In this document: one piece after another, positions 9,586-17,839 of the stretch | Numbering within the stretch: position 1 is the first letter of the stretch | Layout: every line of letters begins with the position of its first letter | Assembly: GCA_034420475.1 (NCBI GenBank) | Contig: DAOULH010000057.1 | Coordinates: 62,001-126,000 of the forward strand | Length of the DNA: 64,000 nt | Origin: Bin87 sp034420475 | GTDB lineage: Bacteria > Chloroflexota > Dehalococcoidia > Lucifugimonadales > UBA3495 | Direction: 5' to 3' | Position numbers and translations under genes: made by a program | Notes under the pieces: generated by a model | The model's database searches: none | The model's input: the letters and a program-made list of their open reading frames with translations, nothing else | What the model was told of the DNA's origin: nothing

Positions 9586-10050
9586 CTACACGAATTGCGC
9601 TTCGACCCATCCCTGGTCGAAGGGGGTCCAGAAGTTGGACGTCAGCTTCAGGTGCTTGAACATCCAGACGCCGTCCACCCGGACGTACTCCTCGTCGTAT
9701 CTGGCGGAACCCCAGACCGCCCGGTTGCCGTCCGCGTAGGTGCACGGCTGGAACAGGTACCAGATGCCGGTGGCGGTGTCTCCGTTCACCTCGATGATGG
9801 GGTTCATCACCATGTGCACGGCGAAGGGCAGCCGGTTCGGGGCGTTGACGAAAAAGTTGCGGATGCCCTCACGGCCTTCGGCACGGCCGCGGATGCCGCC
9901 GTCCCAGACCGCGTCCTCGACGAACAGGCTGGCGATGCCGTCGGCGTCGTAGTTGTCGTCGCAGTAGGCGCAGTAGCGGGCCTTGAGGCGCTTGATCTCC
10001 TCAACGTCCTCCAGCGCACGCAGCCGGCGCTCGATATCTTCCAGGCTCAT
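9586..10050 (-). CDS. SnoaL/NTF2-like protein
   Basis: 154 residues with the pattern of SnoaL-like NTF2-fold enzymes: N-terminal helix IERRLRALEDVEEIKRLKARY, then DGIASLFVEDAVWDGG, and a beta sheet ending in the conserved W-F-K-H-L-K. The start at 10050 has AAGGAG nearby. Such proteins in catabolic clusters often act as dehydratases, isomerases or small hydroxylase-like enzymes. It lies 50 bp downstream of the VOC gene. Confidence 0.85.
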   Translation of the reverse strand: MSLEDIERRLRALEDVEEIKRLKARYCAYCDDNYDADGIASLFVEDAVWDGGIRGRAEGREGIRNFFVNAPNRLPFAVHMVMNPIIEVNGDTATGIWYLFQPCTYADGNRAVWGSARYDEEYVRVDGVWMFKHLKLTSNFWTPFDQGWVEAQFV

Positions 10051-10100
10051 GACCCGCTCCTTCCGAAAATGTACGCAGTGCCCGGTGGCATCGTGACCGT

Positions 10101-10538
10101 CTAGTCGCTGGCCAGTTCCTCGAAGGACGGCTCGGGCATACCCGCCGTCCAGGTGGGGTCGCGCAGTTCCAGCCGATTGCCGCTGGGGTCGAAGAAATAC
10201 AGCTCGCGGCCAGTGAAGAAGCCCTGGGCCCGGTAGGTCAGGTGGTCGATCCGGATGCCCCGCCGGCGGAACTCCTGGCACGCCGCGTCGAATGTCTCTG
10301 GCGACACGGTGAACGAGTGGTGGGCACCGCCGTTATCGGCCAGGGATCCGTCCATAGCGCTGGAGCGTTCGCACAGCAGGATGTTGTGGTCGCCGACGTT
10401 GAAACACGACATGACGCTGTTGCCCAGCCGGCCCTTGGGCTCCAGACCCAGCAACTCTCCGTAAAACTCCTCGGCTTCGTTCAGGTCGTTCACCGGGATC
10501 GACCAGTGGGTCACGCCTTCAATTTTCAAGACTGCCAT
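10101..10538 (-). CDS. VOC-family (glyoxalase/extradiol dioxygenase fold) protein
   Basis: 145 residues from ATG 10538, which has a strong AGGAGG. Two beta-alpha-beta-beta-beta modules are visible: THWSIPVNDLNEAEEFYGELLGL and HHSFTVSPETFDAACQEF. It also has the typical C-terminal YFFDPSGNRLELRD with a probable metal-binding Glu. Metal ligands H11 and H72 are candidates. It is first in the minus-strand catabolic run, so ring cleavage or isomerisation is plausible. Confidence 0.88.
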   Translation of the reverse strand: MAVLKIEGVTHWSIPVNDLNEAEEFYGELLGLEPKGRLGNSVMSCFNVGDHNILLCERSSAMDGSLADNGGAHHSFTVSPETFDAACQEFRRRGIRIDHLTYRAQGFFTGRELYFFDPSGNRLELRDPTWTAGMPEPSFEELASD

Positions 10539-10634
10539 GTCGCCTCCTGTAGCGCGCGTAACGCGCGGTTTGACGCCCGGCTCAGTTTGGCCGCCATTAT
10601 AGGCACAACGGCGGCGGCGGCTACCCCTTTTCTG

Positions 10635-10839
10635 GTAGGTGTTCAGAATCCAGGAGGCAGTCATTGCGAGGCGCTTGCGCCGTGGCAATCTCGACGCCGT
10701 AGCAGCAACGTCTACCCCAACGGACTCCCTACACCAACGAGATTGCCGCGCTGCGCTCGCAATGACAAGGGTAGGGCGCTCGCAATGACAAGGGTGGGGC
10801 GCTCGCAATGACACTTTCCCGGCAAGTCTCAACAGTTTC
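10635..10839. mobile_element. MITE-like element, copy C, internally expanded
   Basis: Left end GTAGGTGTTCAGAATCCAGG and right end CAAGTCTCAACAGTTTC. Between them are the usual inverted CATTGCGAGGCG and GCGCTCGCAATGACA arms. The right arm is followed by two further copies of a roughly 23-bp unit ending GCGCTCGCAATGACA, near 10768-10812. The flanks match only loosely (5 of 8). It fills most of the 407-bp gap between the VOC gene and the divergent amidohydrolase. Confidence 0.8.
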
Positions 10840-10945
10840 CGTTTCGATGGCAGAAGGCAGAAGTGGGCCAACATTCCCCGCAGGGGACCAAGATAAAATC
10901 GCCCGTGGTAGTATCGGACGCGACGACATCACCGAGGGGGACGAC

Positions 10946-11962
10946 ATGGCACTGAAAGGCGAAGAATGGCTGGCGCAAACCGTCGAGGAGACCCTGGAGC
11001 CGGACCTGCCGATCTGCGATACACACCACCACTTCTGGGTCTCGCGCCCGGAGCCGCCGGCGTACCAACGCTACCTGCTGCCCGAGCTGACCGCCGACGT
11101 GGGCAGCGGGCACAACGTCACGTCAACGGTTTTCATCGAGGTGCGGTGCGAGTACCGCCGAGATGGGCCGGAGGCGATGCGGCCGGTGGGCGAGGTGGAG
11201 TACATCGAGACCATCGCGGCGGAGTCTGCCACCGGCAGCCATGGGTCGACCAAGGCGGCCGCAGCGATCATGGGGCACGCTGATCTGAAACTGGGCGACG
11301 GGGTTCGTCCGGTGCTGGAAGCCATGGTCGCCGCCAGTCCCGGGCGCTTCCGCGGCGTCCGGCATTCCACCGGATGGGACGAGAGCCCTGAATTGGTGCA
11401 ACGCGACATCCGGGGAGCGCTTTCGTCGGATGGCTACCGCGCCGGCGCGCGGGTCATGGCCGATATGGGGCTGGTGCTGGAGAACTCGCTGTACCACCCG
11501 CAGCTACCGGAACTGGCCGAATTTGCCCGCGCCGTTCCCGACCTGACCATCGTGCTGAACCACATCGGCGGCCTGGTGCGCGTCGGTCCCTACGCCAACC
11601 GGGATGACGAGGTGCTCCCCGCGTGGCAGCGTGGCGTGGCCGAGGTGGCTCAGTGTCCCAACGTCGTCATCAAGCTGGGCGGCGTCGGGCAGGTCCGCTA
11701 CGGCTACAACTGGGACCAGCGGGAAACGCCCATCGGCTCGGAAGATCTGGCCGGAACCCTGGGGCCGCTGATGAACTACTGCATCGAGCAGTTCGGCCCG
11801 GACCGCTGCATGTTCGAGAGCAACTTTCCGGTGGACAAGCCATCCTACTCCTACAACGTCCTCTTCAACGCCTTCAAGCGCCTGTCAGCCGGCTACTCGG
11901 CCACGGAGCGGGCGGCGCTATTCCACGACACCGCCATGCGCGTGTACAGCATCACTGAGTGA
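10946..11962 (+). CDS. Amidohydrolase-family (amidohydrolase 2) metal-dependent hydrolase
   Basis: 338 residues. The metal motif HHHFW is near residue 27, and the barrel continues with RFRGVRHSTGW, LNHIGG and the C-terminal FESNFPVDK, whose Asp is the usual catalytic residue. These are signatures of the lactonase / ACMSD-like amidohydrolase_2 family. The ATG at 10946 follows GAGGGGG. It is transcribed away from the catabolic run, so it may hydrolyse a lactone or decarboxylate an intermediate of the same pathway. Confidence 0.9.
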   Translation: MALKGEEWLAQTVEETLEPDLPICDTHHHFWVSRPEPPAYQRYLLPELTADVGSGHNVTSTVFIEVRCEYRRDGPEAMRPVGEVEYIETIAAESATGSHGSTKAAAAIMGHADLKLGDGVRPVLEAMVAASPGRFRGVRHSTGWDESPELVQRDIRGALSSDGYRAGARVMADMGLVLENSLYHPQLPELAEFARAVPDLTIVLNHIGGLVRVGPYANRDDEVLPAWQRGVAEVAQCPNVVIKLGGVGQVRYGYNWDQRETPIGSEDLAGTLGPLMNYCIEQFGPDRCMFESNFPVDKPSYSYNVLFNAFKRLSAGYSATERAALFHDTAMRVYSITE

Positions 11963-12001
11963 AGCTGCTGGCAGTGTCCGCAAAGTCGCCGCTACGCCGG
12001 C

Positions 12002-12029
12002 GAGATTGCCACGCTTCGCTCGCAATGAC
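12002..12029. repeat. Half-copy D of the palindromic repeat
   Basis: GAGATTGCCACG...GCTCGCAATGAC only. It sits between the convergent amidohydrolase and MBL-fold genes. Confidence 0.6.
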
Positions 12030-12061
12030 CAAACCGGGACGGGCTCGGGTCGTCGCCCGGC

Positions 12062-12922
12062 CTACAACGTGATCCGCATCAGCTCTTCGGAGAACACGAT
12101 CTCGCCGTCGTAGATGCGGCTGATGTCGCCGATGCCCTGCTCCATGGGGCCGTGGGACGACAGGTGCGGGCCGATGTGGACGAGCACCAGCTTTTTCACG
12201 CCGGCGGCCTGGGCCATGCGGGCGGCCCCGGTGGTGCCGCACTGGCCGCCGGCCTCGCCGTTGCTGTCCATCACGGCCTGGTCGTCCCAGCACATGCAGA
12301 GCATCATGTCGGCGTCCCGGGCCAACTCGGTAACCGTGTCGCAGGGCTGGGTGTCGCCGGTGAAGATGACGCTGCCGTCGGGAGTGTCAACGCGGTAGGC
12401 CAACGAGTCGAGATAAGGCTGGACGTGCTCGGCGGGCGCCGCCGTCACCGCCCAGTCCGATCCGCTGAACACCATGCCCGGTCCCACGTCCGTCGCCGAC
12501 ACTGACGGCGCGGGTCGGGGCAAGGTGCCGCCGCGATTGACGAACACCGCCTGGCTGAGAGGGTGGTTGACCCGCGCCTTCCAGTCGTGGGAGAAGAGGC
12601 CGTTTTCGCCGATGATGCCCTCGGTGATCTTCTCGGTGAGGTCGGGCCCGAACACCTGCAACTGGTTCTCCCGGCCGATGCTCTGGTCCCAGCGGCACAG
12701 CAGGAAGCAGGGGTAGTCGATGTCGTGGTCGAAGTGGTGGTGGGTGAAGAAGAGGTAGTCCACCTGGGTTGGAAACAGGCCGGCCTTGACCAGCTTGTGC
12801 GTGGTGGCCGGCCCACAGTCGAACATCAGGTGCCGGTCGCCCAGCTTGAGCACGTGGGAACTGCCGAAGCGCGTCGGTGTCGGCGTGGGCGTGCCGGCGC
12901 CCAGGGTGTAGATTTCAGCCAT
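12062..12922 (-). CDS. MBL-fold metallo-hydrolase, ribonuclease Z-like
   Basis: 286 residues. The metal motif THHHFDHDIDY near residue 58 matches the metallo-beta-lactamase HxHxDH pattern. Further candidate ligands are the HP near 98, H near 148, and FTGDTQ near 165 with the bridging Asp. The terminal H is in LVLVHIGPHLSSHG. The ATG at 12922 is preferred (GAGGATC upstream) over the GTG at 12934. The fold is certain, but the substrate (phosphodiester or otherwise) is not. Confidence 0.87.
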   Translation of the reverse strand: MAEIYTLGAGTPTPTPTRFGSSHVLKLGDRHLMFDCGPATTHKLVKAGLFPTQVDYLFFTHHHFDHDIDYPCFLLCRWDQSIGRENQLQVFGPDLTEKITEGIIGENGLFSHDWKARVNHPLSQAVFVNRGGTLPRPAPSVSATDVGPGMVFSGSDWAVTAAPAEHVQPYLDSLAYRVDTPDGSVIFTGDTQPCDTVTELARDADMMLCMCWDDQAVMDSNGEAGGQCGTTGAARMAQAAGVKKLVLVHIGPHLSSHGPMEQGIGDISRIYDGEIVFSEELMRITL

Positions 12923-12999
12923 GTTGATCCTCACTGATTGCGTACTGGTTCACTTGTCCTTCCGATGATCCTACCACCCTGGGCTGAGGACGGCCCCGG

Positions 13000-13005
13000 T
13001 ATAAT
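13000..13005 (+). promoter_or_regulatory. Probable -10 element of the M19-like gene
   Basis: TATAAT lies 43 bp upstream of the ATG at 13049. No clear -35 hexamer is visible at the expected distance. Confidence 0.45.
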
Positions 13006-13048
13006 CCGGCCAGATATGTCACCGCAGTCGCCCGAACGGAGTTGCATC

Positions 13049-14170
13049 ATGACGCCAGGACGGTTCCATTTCGTCAGCCAGGTGGGGCGCGTGCCCTCCA
13101 TGACCGTGCCGCTGGACGCGCAGCAGGAGGTCCGGTTCCAGCGCCTGATGGAAGAGGCGATCATGATCGACCTCCACCAGCATCCCATGGTGCTGCCCGA
13201 GGACTTCAGCCAGTACTGGGAGTACCTGCGCAGCGACCGCTACGTGTGGGGCTACGAGGCCGTTCGGGCCGGCGGCTTCACCGCGGTGGGCACGGCCAAC
13301 GTCTTTCGCGGGATGCTGCACACCAACGAGATGTCCTTCATCCGCTTCTCCGATCTGCTGGAGGAGGTCAGCATGATGATCTCGGACATCTCACAAAACG
13401 ACGACGTGCTGCAGGTCAGCGCTGCGGACGAGATCGAAGCGGCCAAGAACCAGGGCAAGGTGGGATTCTTCCCCACGGTAGAACACCTGGCCATCGGCAA
13501 CGAGCTGAACCTGGTGGACGTGCTGTACAACGCGGGGGTACGGCTGGCCGGGCTGACCTACAGCCGCAAGGCGTTCATCGGCGACGGCATCTTCGAGCGC
13601 AACGACGGCGGCCTCAGCGACTTCGGGCTGGAGGTGGTGCGGCGCATGAACGAACTGGGCATGGTGGTGGACGTGTCCCACGCCTCATTCCGCACCGCCA
13701 TGGACGCCATCGCGGCGTCGGAGACTCCGGTCACCTTCAGCCACGACGGTTCCTACACCCTGGCCAGCCACAGCTTCCAGGCGCGGCGGCTGCGCCGGGA
13801 CGAGGAACTGCTGGCCTGCGCGCGCAAGGGCGGCGTCATCGGCATCACCGCCGTGCCCAACCGCCTCAGCAACGACCCGGAGCAGAGCATCGAGTGCGTG
13901 CTGGACCACTACGACTACATGGTCAACCTGGTGGGCATCGACCACGTTGCCATCGGCACCGACACCAGCATCGGCGACTCGGTGGGCGTGGGCGAGGCGG
14001 TGATGGGCCGCCCCGGCCCGACGCCAGCCCGCTACGTGGACGGCCTGGAGTCGCCGGCCGACGGCAAGAACATCATCCGCGGGCTGATCGCGCGGGGGTA
14101 TTCGGATGAGGACGTGAGGAAGATAGCGGGCGGGAACGCGCTGGCGCTGTTCCGGCGGGTGATGGGGTGA
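13049..14170 (+). CDS. Peptidase M19 (membrane/renal dipeptidase-like) family protein
   Basis: 373 residues. The start at 13049 has ACGGAG upstream. Recognisable M19 landmarks are IDLHQHP near residue 36, VVDVSHAS near 207, TFSHDGSYTL near 230, and IGTDTS near 308. The first metal motif is HxH rather than the usual HxD, so metal binding may be modified. The family hydrolyses dipeptides or related amides using two zinc ions; several relatives act on other small amides. It ends with TGA. Confidence 0.83.
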   Translation: MTPGRFHFVSQVGRVPSMTVPLDAQQEVRFQRLMEEAIMIDLHQHPMVLPEDFSQYWEYLRSDRYVWGYEAVRAGGFTAVGTANVFRGMLHTNEMSFIRFSDLLEEVSMMISDISQNDDVLQVSAADEIEAAKNQGKVGFFPTVEHLAIGNELNLVDVLYNAGVRLAGLTYSRKAFIGDGIFERNDGGLSDFGLEVVRRMNELGMVVDVSHASFRTAMDAIAASETPVTFSHDGSYTLASHSFQARRLRRDEELLACARKGGVIGITAVPNRLSNDPEQSIECVLDHYDYMVNLVGIDHVAIGTDTSIGDSVGVGEAVMGRPGPTPARYVDGLESPADGKNIIRGLIARGYSDEDVRKIAGGNALALFRRVMG

Positions 14171-14200
14171 GGCGGTGCGCCTTGGTGCACCGGCCCCCAA

Positions 14201-14611
14201 TCAGTGCAGGACCGTGTGGAGTGTGTCGCCGATCTTCCCAATGGGAGTCAGGACCACATCATTCAATTGCGCCAACTCACAGACGCTTGCCGGGATTTTC
14301 GGAAAAGCGTCATCGGGCACGCAGATGATTACCGGCGCTTCGAAGTAGTCGGCGTAATGTCGCGCCTGGATTACCGGCCCCAGGAGGACCGGGTACGCTT
14401 TTGCTTCCACAACGGCTAATTTGCCGCCGTGGGCGACCATCATATCCGGCACGAATGGAGAACCCGACGGCTTTGAGAACCAGGAGGATATTCGATCCAG
14501 CCATGAAGTCTGATCCGGCCGGCCCCACGGCTCCAGGGTGACTTTGTAGTCCAGTTGTTTTATGGCGTCAGCGACCTGACGCTCAAAGTCCAATCCCGCA
14601 ACCTGCGCCAT
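14201..14611 (-). CDS. PD-(D/E)xK restriction-endonuclease-like protein
   Basis: 136 residues. The nuclease core is readable as PDMMVAHGGKLAVVEAKAY near residues 55-73 (PD...ExK), with an N-terminal helix DFERQVADAIKQLDY. It has a GGAGG site embedded in the end of the preceding gene, and the start lies 4 bp after that gene's stop, so the two are probably co-translated. Related proteins cut DNA or serve as restriction or repair nucleases. Its dedicated role is unknown. Confidence 0.75.
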   Translation of the reverse strand: MAQVAGLDFERQVADAIKQLDYKVTLEPWGRPDQTSWLDRISSWFSKPSGSPFVPDMMVAHGGKLAVVEAKAYPVLLGPVIQARHYADYFEAPVIICVPDDAFPKIPASVCELAQLNDVVLTPIGKIGDTLHTVLH

Positions 14612-14615
14612 TAGA

Positions 14616-15116
14616 TCAGCCTCCGATCAGTTTTTCGACCATGAGCGTCAGCAAACACCCTGCCAATGCGCTGGCGGCCAGCCAACTGGCCCTGTTGAAG
14701 AAGTTCCGGATCCGCTGTCTCCTGATCCGGCGCGTCACTGTCTTGTGCAATAGTCCGGAGTTTTCTGCGAGAGGCGTGGTAAGTTGCCCCGTCACGGTGG
14801 CCGACAACTGAGTCGCAATGGCGTTGCGGTATTTGAGCAGAGCGTCAGTACAATGGCCCATGCTATCACCGTGAATTGATACCATCCATTGCCCGGTGGC
14901 GAGGACCACGGATCCGTTCACATCGGCGACCAGGGCATCGGGCGACGTGATCAACTGCCCCAGGACCCGTTCCTGCAATCCGTGCGGTACGACACTCAGA
15001 TCCTCCGCAGCCATCAGCGTTTGCACGATTTCTTCGTTGAGGCTGCCATGCCCAGCCACAGTGTCCTGAAAGTCCAGGACGGTCATGCCAAGCGGATGAT
15101 CAGATTGCCCCATCAT
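14616..15116 (-). CDS. Unrecognised protein with C-terminal membrane anchor
   Basis: 166 residues from the first of two adjacent ATGs (15116 or 15113). The first 120 residues are soluble and mixed alpha/beta with no motif I recognise. A basic stretch TRRIRRQRIRNFFNR precedes one C-terminal membrane helix near 145-165, so it would be a tail-anchored inner-membrane protein facing the cytoplasm. It is directly upstream of the nuclease gene and overlaps its ribosome-binding site. The pairing of a membrane-tethered partner with a nuclease suggests a two-gene module, not assigned to any family by me. Confidence 0.7.
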   Translation of the reverse strand: MMGQSDHPLGMTVLDFQDTVAGHGSLNEEIVQTLMAAEDLSVVPHGLQERVLGQLITSPDALVADVNGSVVLATGQWMVSIHGDSMGHCTDALLKYRNAIATQLSATVTGQLTTPLAENSGLLHKTVTRRIRRQRIRNFFNRASWLAASALAGCLLTLMVEKLIGG

Positions 15117-15217
15117 TTCCTGCTTGCTTGCTGCTAGATCTCATAGTGAATGCTTGGGTGGGCATTGTACTACAGCGCTGGCAAGGAGACCGGCGACAGC
15201 AGCGGAAAGGGGGCAGC

Positions 15218-16477
15218 TTAGTTCTCCGATCCGTTGCCGGGGATAGAAGGACGCTCCAGATCCCGGCGGCGGACTACAATCGTGTCGCAGGCCAGGTCGT
15301 GCAGTGCGCGCCGGTCCTTGCGGAGGGCAAGCATCAACAGGTCGATGATGTAGAGCGTCGGTAACGAAACCAGGCAGCGGCATAATTTGCGGCCCCACCC
15401 GGCCGGGGAGCCGTCAAGTCGCAGGACGCGCAGGCCAACGGCCCGCTTGCCGGGCGAGATCACAAGTATGGAGTATATCGCCATGTTCCACGCGATGAAA
15501 AAAGCGGCGGCAATCTGGTATGGCAAGTCTATGCTGCCCATGACGAAGATAAGGACAATGACGACTAACACCGCGGCAAGGTCAATACAGCCGGCCGCCA
15601 GTCTGATCCTGAACCCCGCCGGCGCGATGCCCAGGGCGGCCGGCCGGGTTGAGCCGGACAGGGAGGATAAAACCCGGCTCACCGGAAAGACGATGCCGCA
15701 GAATGCCCCGGCTGCCACCAGCCCGATCACAGCGGGAAAAACCGCCATCCACCACCACGTCACGATCTGCAAGGATGCGTCTGCCACCATAGTCCCCAGA
15801 GACGGCGCGGGACGCGGCACGCCGGCGCCCCAAGACGACAACTCGAACTCGACGAAGAGTCCCATCAGGAAGGCCAGAGAGAAACCTGCCGGAGCCAGGG
15901 CAATCCCGCCGCGCAAGGCAAACCCGACCGGGTTGGAGGGTGCGTCATCCCCCTGGACGGAGCTGTACGCCAGGGCCATCGGCAGCAGGGAAGCAAAGAC
16001 CCCAGCGCATACGATCACCAACCCGTACGACGGCCCAATCACAGCCGCAATCGCAATCATGATGACCAGGGATGGGAAAAGCGCGACGCTGTAGGTCAGG
16101 ATGGCCAGGCCCCACAGGGGGACGCCGAACAGCGGATGCGGCGTATCCGCAGCAAAGGAAGTCCCTCTAACGCGGCGCGCAATGACCAGCAGCCATGCGC
16201 CCGCGGCGCCTAGGAATGTTCCCAGGAGACCGATGTACAGACTGATTCTGAAGCTGGCGACAATGCGGCTCAGCACGTCCCGGCCAAGATGGTCGGTCCC
16301 CAGGAAATAGGTCTTGTTGCCATCGTCGCACGCAAAAGGAGGGCAGAGCCTGGCGCTCAAATCTCCGACCTGGGGATCGTGGGGCGTCAGCAGGGGCGCA
16401 AAGATCCCAGTCGCCGCCATGACCAGGGCAATCGCTACGCCGGCGATTACGGTTGGCCGCCGGTATATGCCGCTCAC
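15218..16477 (-). CDS. ABC transporter permease fused to RDD-family membrane domain
   Basis: 419 residues. Residues 1-100 match the N-terminus of DppC/OppC-type permeases, including FAPLLTPHDP and FLGTDHLGRDVLSRI. Membrane helices continue to about residue 260. From about residue 280 the sequence matches an RDD domain: AGFRIRLAAGCIDL, then GKRAVGLRVLRLDG, with paired helices. The start is GTG at 16477 with GGAG upstream. No DppB, ATPase or binding-protein partner lies next to it, and the usual EAA loop is not obvious, so it is unlikely to be a working permease of the standard kind. Confidence 0.75.
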   Translation of the reverse strand: MSGIYRRPTVIAGVAIALVMAATGIFAPLLTPHDPQVGDLSARLCPPFACDDGNKTYFLGTDHLGRDVLSRIVASFRISLYIGLLGTFLGAAGAWLLVIARRVRGTSFAADTPHPLFGVPLWGLAILTYSVALFPSLVIMIAIAAVIGPSYGLVIVCAGVFASLLPMALAYSSVQGDDAPSNPVGFALRGGIALAPAGFSLAFLMGLFVEFELSSWGAGVPRPAPSLGTMVADASLQIVTWWWMAVFPAVIGLVAAGAFCGIVFPVSRVLSSLSGSTRPAALGIAPAGFRIRLAAGCIDLAAVLVVIVLIFVMGSIDLPYQIAAAFFIAWNMAIYSILVISPGKRAVGLRVLRLDGSPAGWGRKLCRCLVSLPTLYIIDLLMLALRKDRRALHDLACDTIVVRRRDLERPSIPGNGSEN

Positions 16478-16629
16478 CGGTTCAACTCCAAAATGTGCCG
16501 CCCGCCTGCAGCCGGCCCACCACCAGCGGTCTGGTGCAGGTTCACGCCCTCGCCAATGTTGTTGCGCCCCTTTAGATCGACGTGGGAAATGAGCCTCATG
16601 TTCTCGCTTTCGGCAGGTTGAGTCACCAT
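16474..16629 (-). pseudogene. 5' fragment of an LVIVD-repeat-like protein gene
   Basis: 51 residues from ATG 16629 (AAGGGAC upstream). The segment MRLISHVDLKGRNNIGEGVN followed by LHQTAGG and RHILEL resembles, from memory, the conserved start of LVIVD-repeat beta-propeller proteins (ISHxDLNGxGNGGEGxxLxxTxDGRRI). It stops abruptly at the start of the permease-RDD gene, overlapping its GTG. It appears to be a truncated remnant at a rearrangement junction. Confidence 0.5.
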
Positions 16630-16770
16630 GAAGTCCCTTCGGCGCCGTCTTGGCGCACCTTCAAGTTTCGCCTTGGATGCCTCGGCCGCAGTGTACCATC
16701 GCGTGCGGCACATCCCCTTCAAGACCTGTACAATCCCAGGCAGTTAGCTTGAAGGAGGGCCGTGTCCATC

Positions 16771-17823
16771 ATGAAGTTTGCCCTGTTTTTGCTTGGTTCC
16801 TGGACGGAGCCGGAGGTTGATGCGCAGAGCCGTATCTTCGGCGAGATGCTGGAGCAGGTGGAGTACGCCGAGGAGCTGGGTTTCGATTCCATCTGGATCG
16901 CGGAGCACCACTCCAGCCGGTACGGCATCTGCCCGTCCCTGATGCCGCTGCTGACCCACATCGCCGGGCGCACCAAGAAGATCCGCATCGGGGCCGGCGT
17001 CAGCGTCCTGCCCTTCTACAACCCCATTTTCCTGGCCGAGGAGAGCGCCATGCTGGACGTGCTGAGCCACGGCCGGCTGGACTTCGGCGTGGGGCGCGGC
17101 TCGGCGGACTACGAGTACGGCAACTTCAACATCGACATGGACACGCGGGACGTGCGCACCCAGGAGGCGCTGGACATCATCCTGGGTCTGTGGACGCAGT
17201 CGGATTTCTCCTACCAGGGCGAGTTCTACCAGGTGAGAGACCTGACCATCGCTCCGTCGCCAGTGCAGAAGCCCCATCCGCCGGTGTACATGGCGGTGTC
17301 GCGCACGCCGGCCAGCGTGGACGTCGCCGTTGAGCGCGACCTGCCCATCCTGACCAGCTTTTCGACGCCGGAGGCCGACAACCTGGGGCTGTTCTCGCTG
17401 TACGCCGAGCGGTGCGCCGCAGCGGGAAAGGACCTGCCCGTGGCGGAGATGCCGTACTTCCGGTTCGTGTACCTGGACGAGGATGAAAAGGCGGCCCGCG
17501 AATACCCGCGGCAGTCGCTGACCTGGGTGCGCGACCTGGCCACCTACCGGCGCACCCTGACCCACGGCGACGAGATCAACGTGGACCTGGACCACTGGAG
17601 AACCATCCGCCCCACCGAGCCGGCCAGCTACGAGTCGGAACTGGAGGGCACCGTTTACTTCGGCACGCCGGACGACTGCGTGCAGCGTATCCAGCGGCTG
17701 CGCGACGAGCACGGCATCGGATACTTCGGCGCCAGCATGTCCTTCGGCCACATGGAACACGCGAAGGTGATGCGCTCGATGGAGCTTTTCGCCAGGGAAG
17801 TGATGCCCAAATTCCGGGAATAA
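16771..17823 (+). CDS. LLM-class (luciferase-like) flavin-dependent oxidoreductase
   Basis: 350 residues from ATG 16771; a GTG at 16762 is also in frame, with GAAGGAGG upstream of both. Family landmarks are SIWIAEHH near 43, the RIGAGVSVLP strand, LDFGVGRGSADYEY near 108, and EGTVYFGTPDDCVQRI near 295. These enzymes use reduced FMN or F420 to oxidise diverse substrates. It is followed 17 bp later by the PuuE-like deacetylase, so the pair may form an operon. Confidence 0.92.
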   Translation: MKFALFLLGSWTEPEVDAQSRIFGEMLEQVEYAEELGFDSIWIAEHHSSRYGICPSLMPLLTHIAGRTKKIRIGAGVSVLPFYNPIFLAEESAMLDVLSHGRLDFGVGRGSADYEYGNFNIDMDTRDVRTQEALDIILGLWTQSDFSYQGEFYQVRDLTIAPSPVQKPHPPVYMAVSRTPASVDVAVERDLPILTSFSTPEADNLGLFSLYAERCAAAGKDLPVAEMPYFRFVYLDEDEKAAREYPRQSLTWVRDLATYRRTLTHGDEINVDLDHWRTIRPTEPASYESELEGTVYFGTPDDCVQRIQRLRDEHGIGYFGASMSFGHMEHAKVMRSMELFAREVMPKFRE

Positions 17824-17839
17824 GACAAGGAGTTATCTC

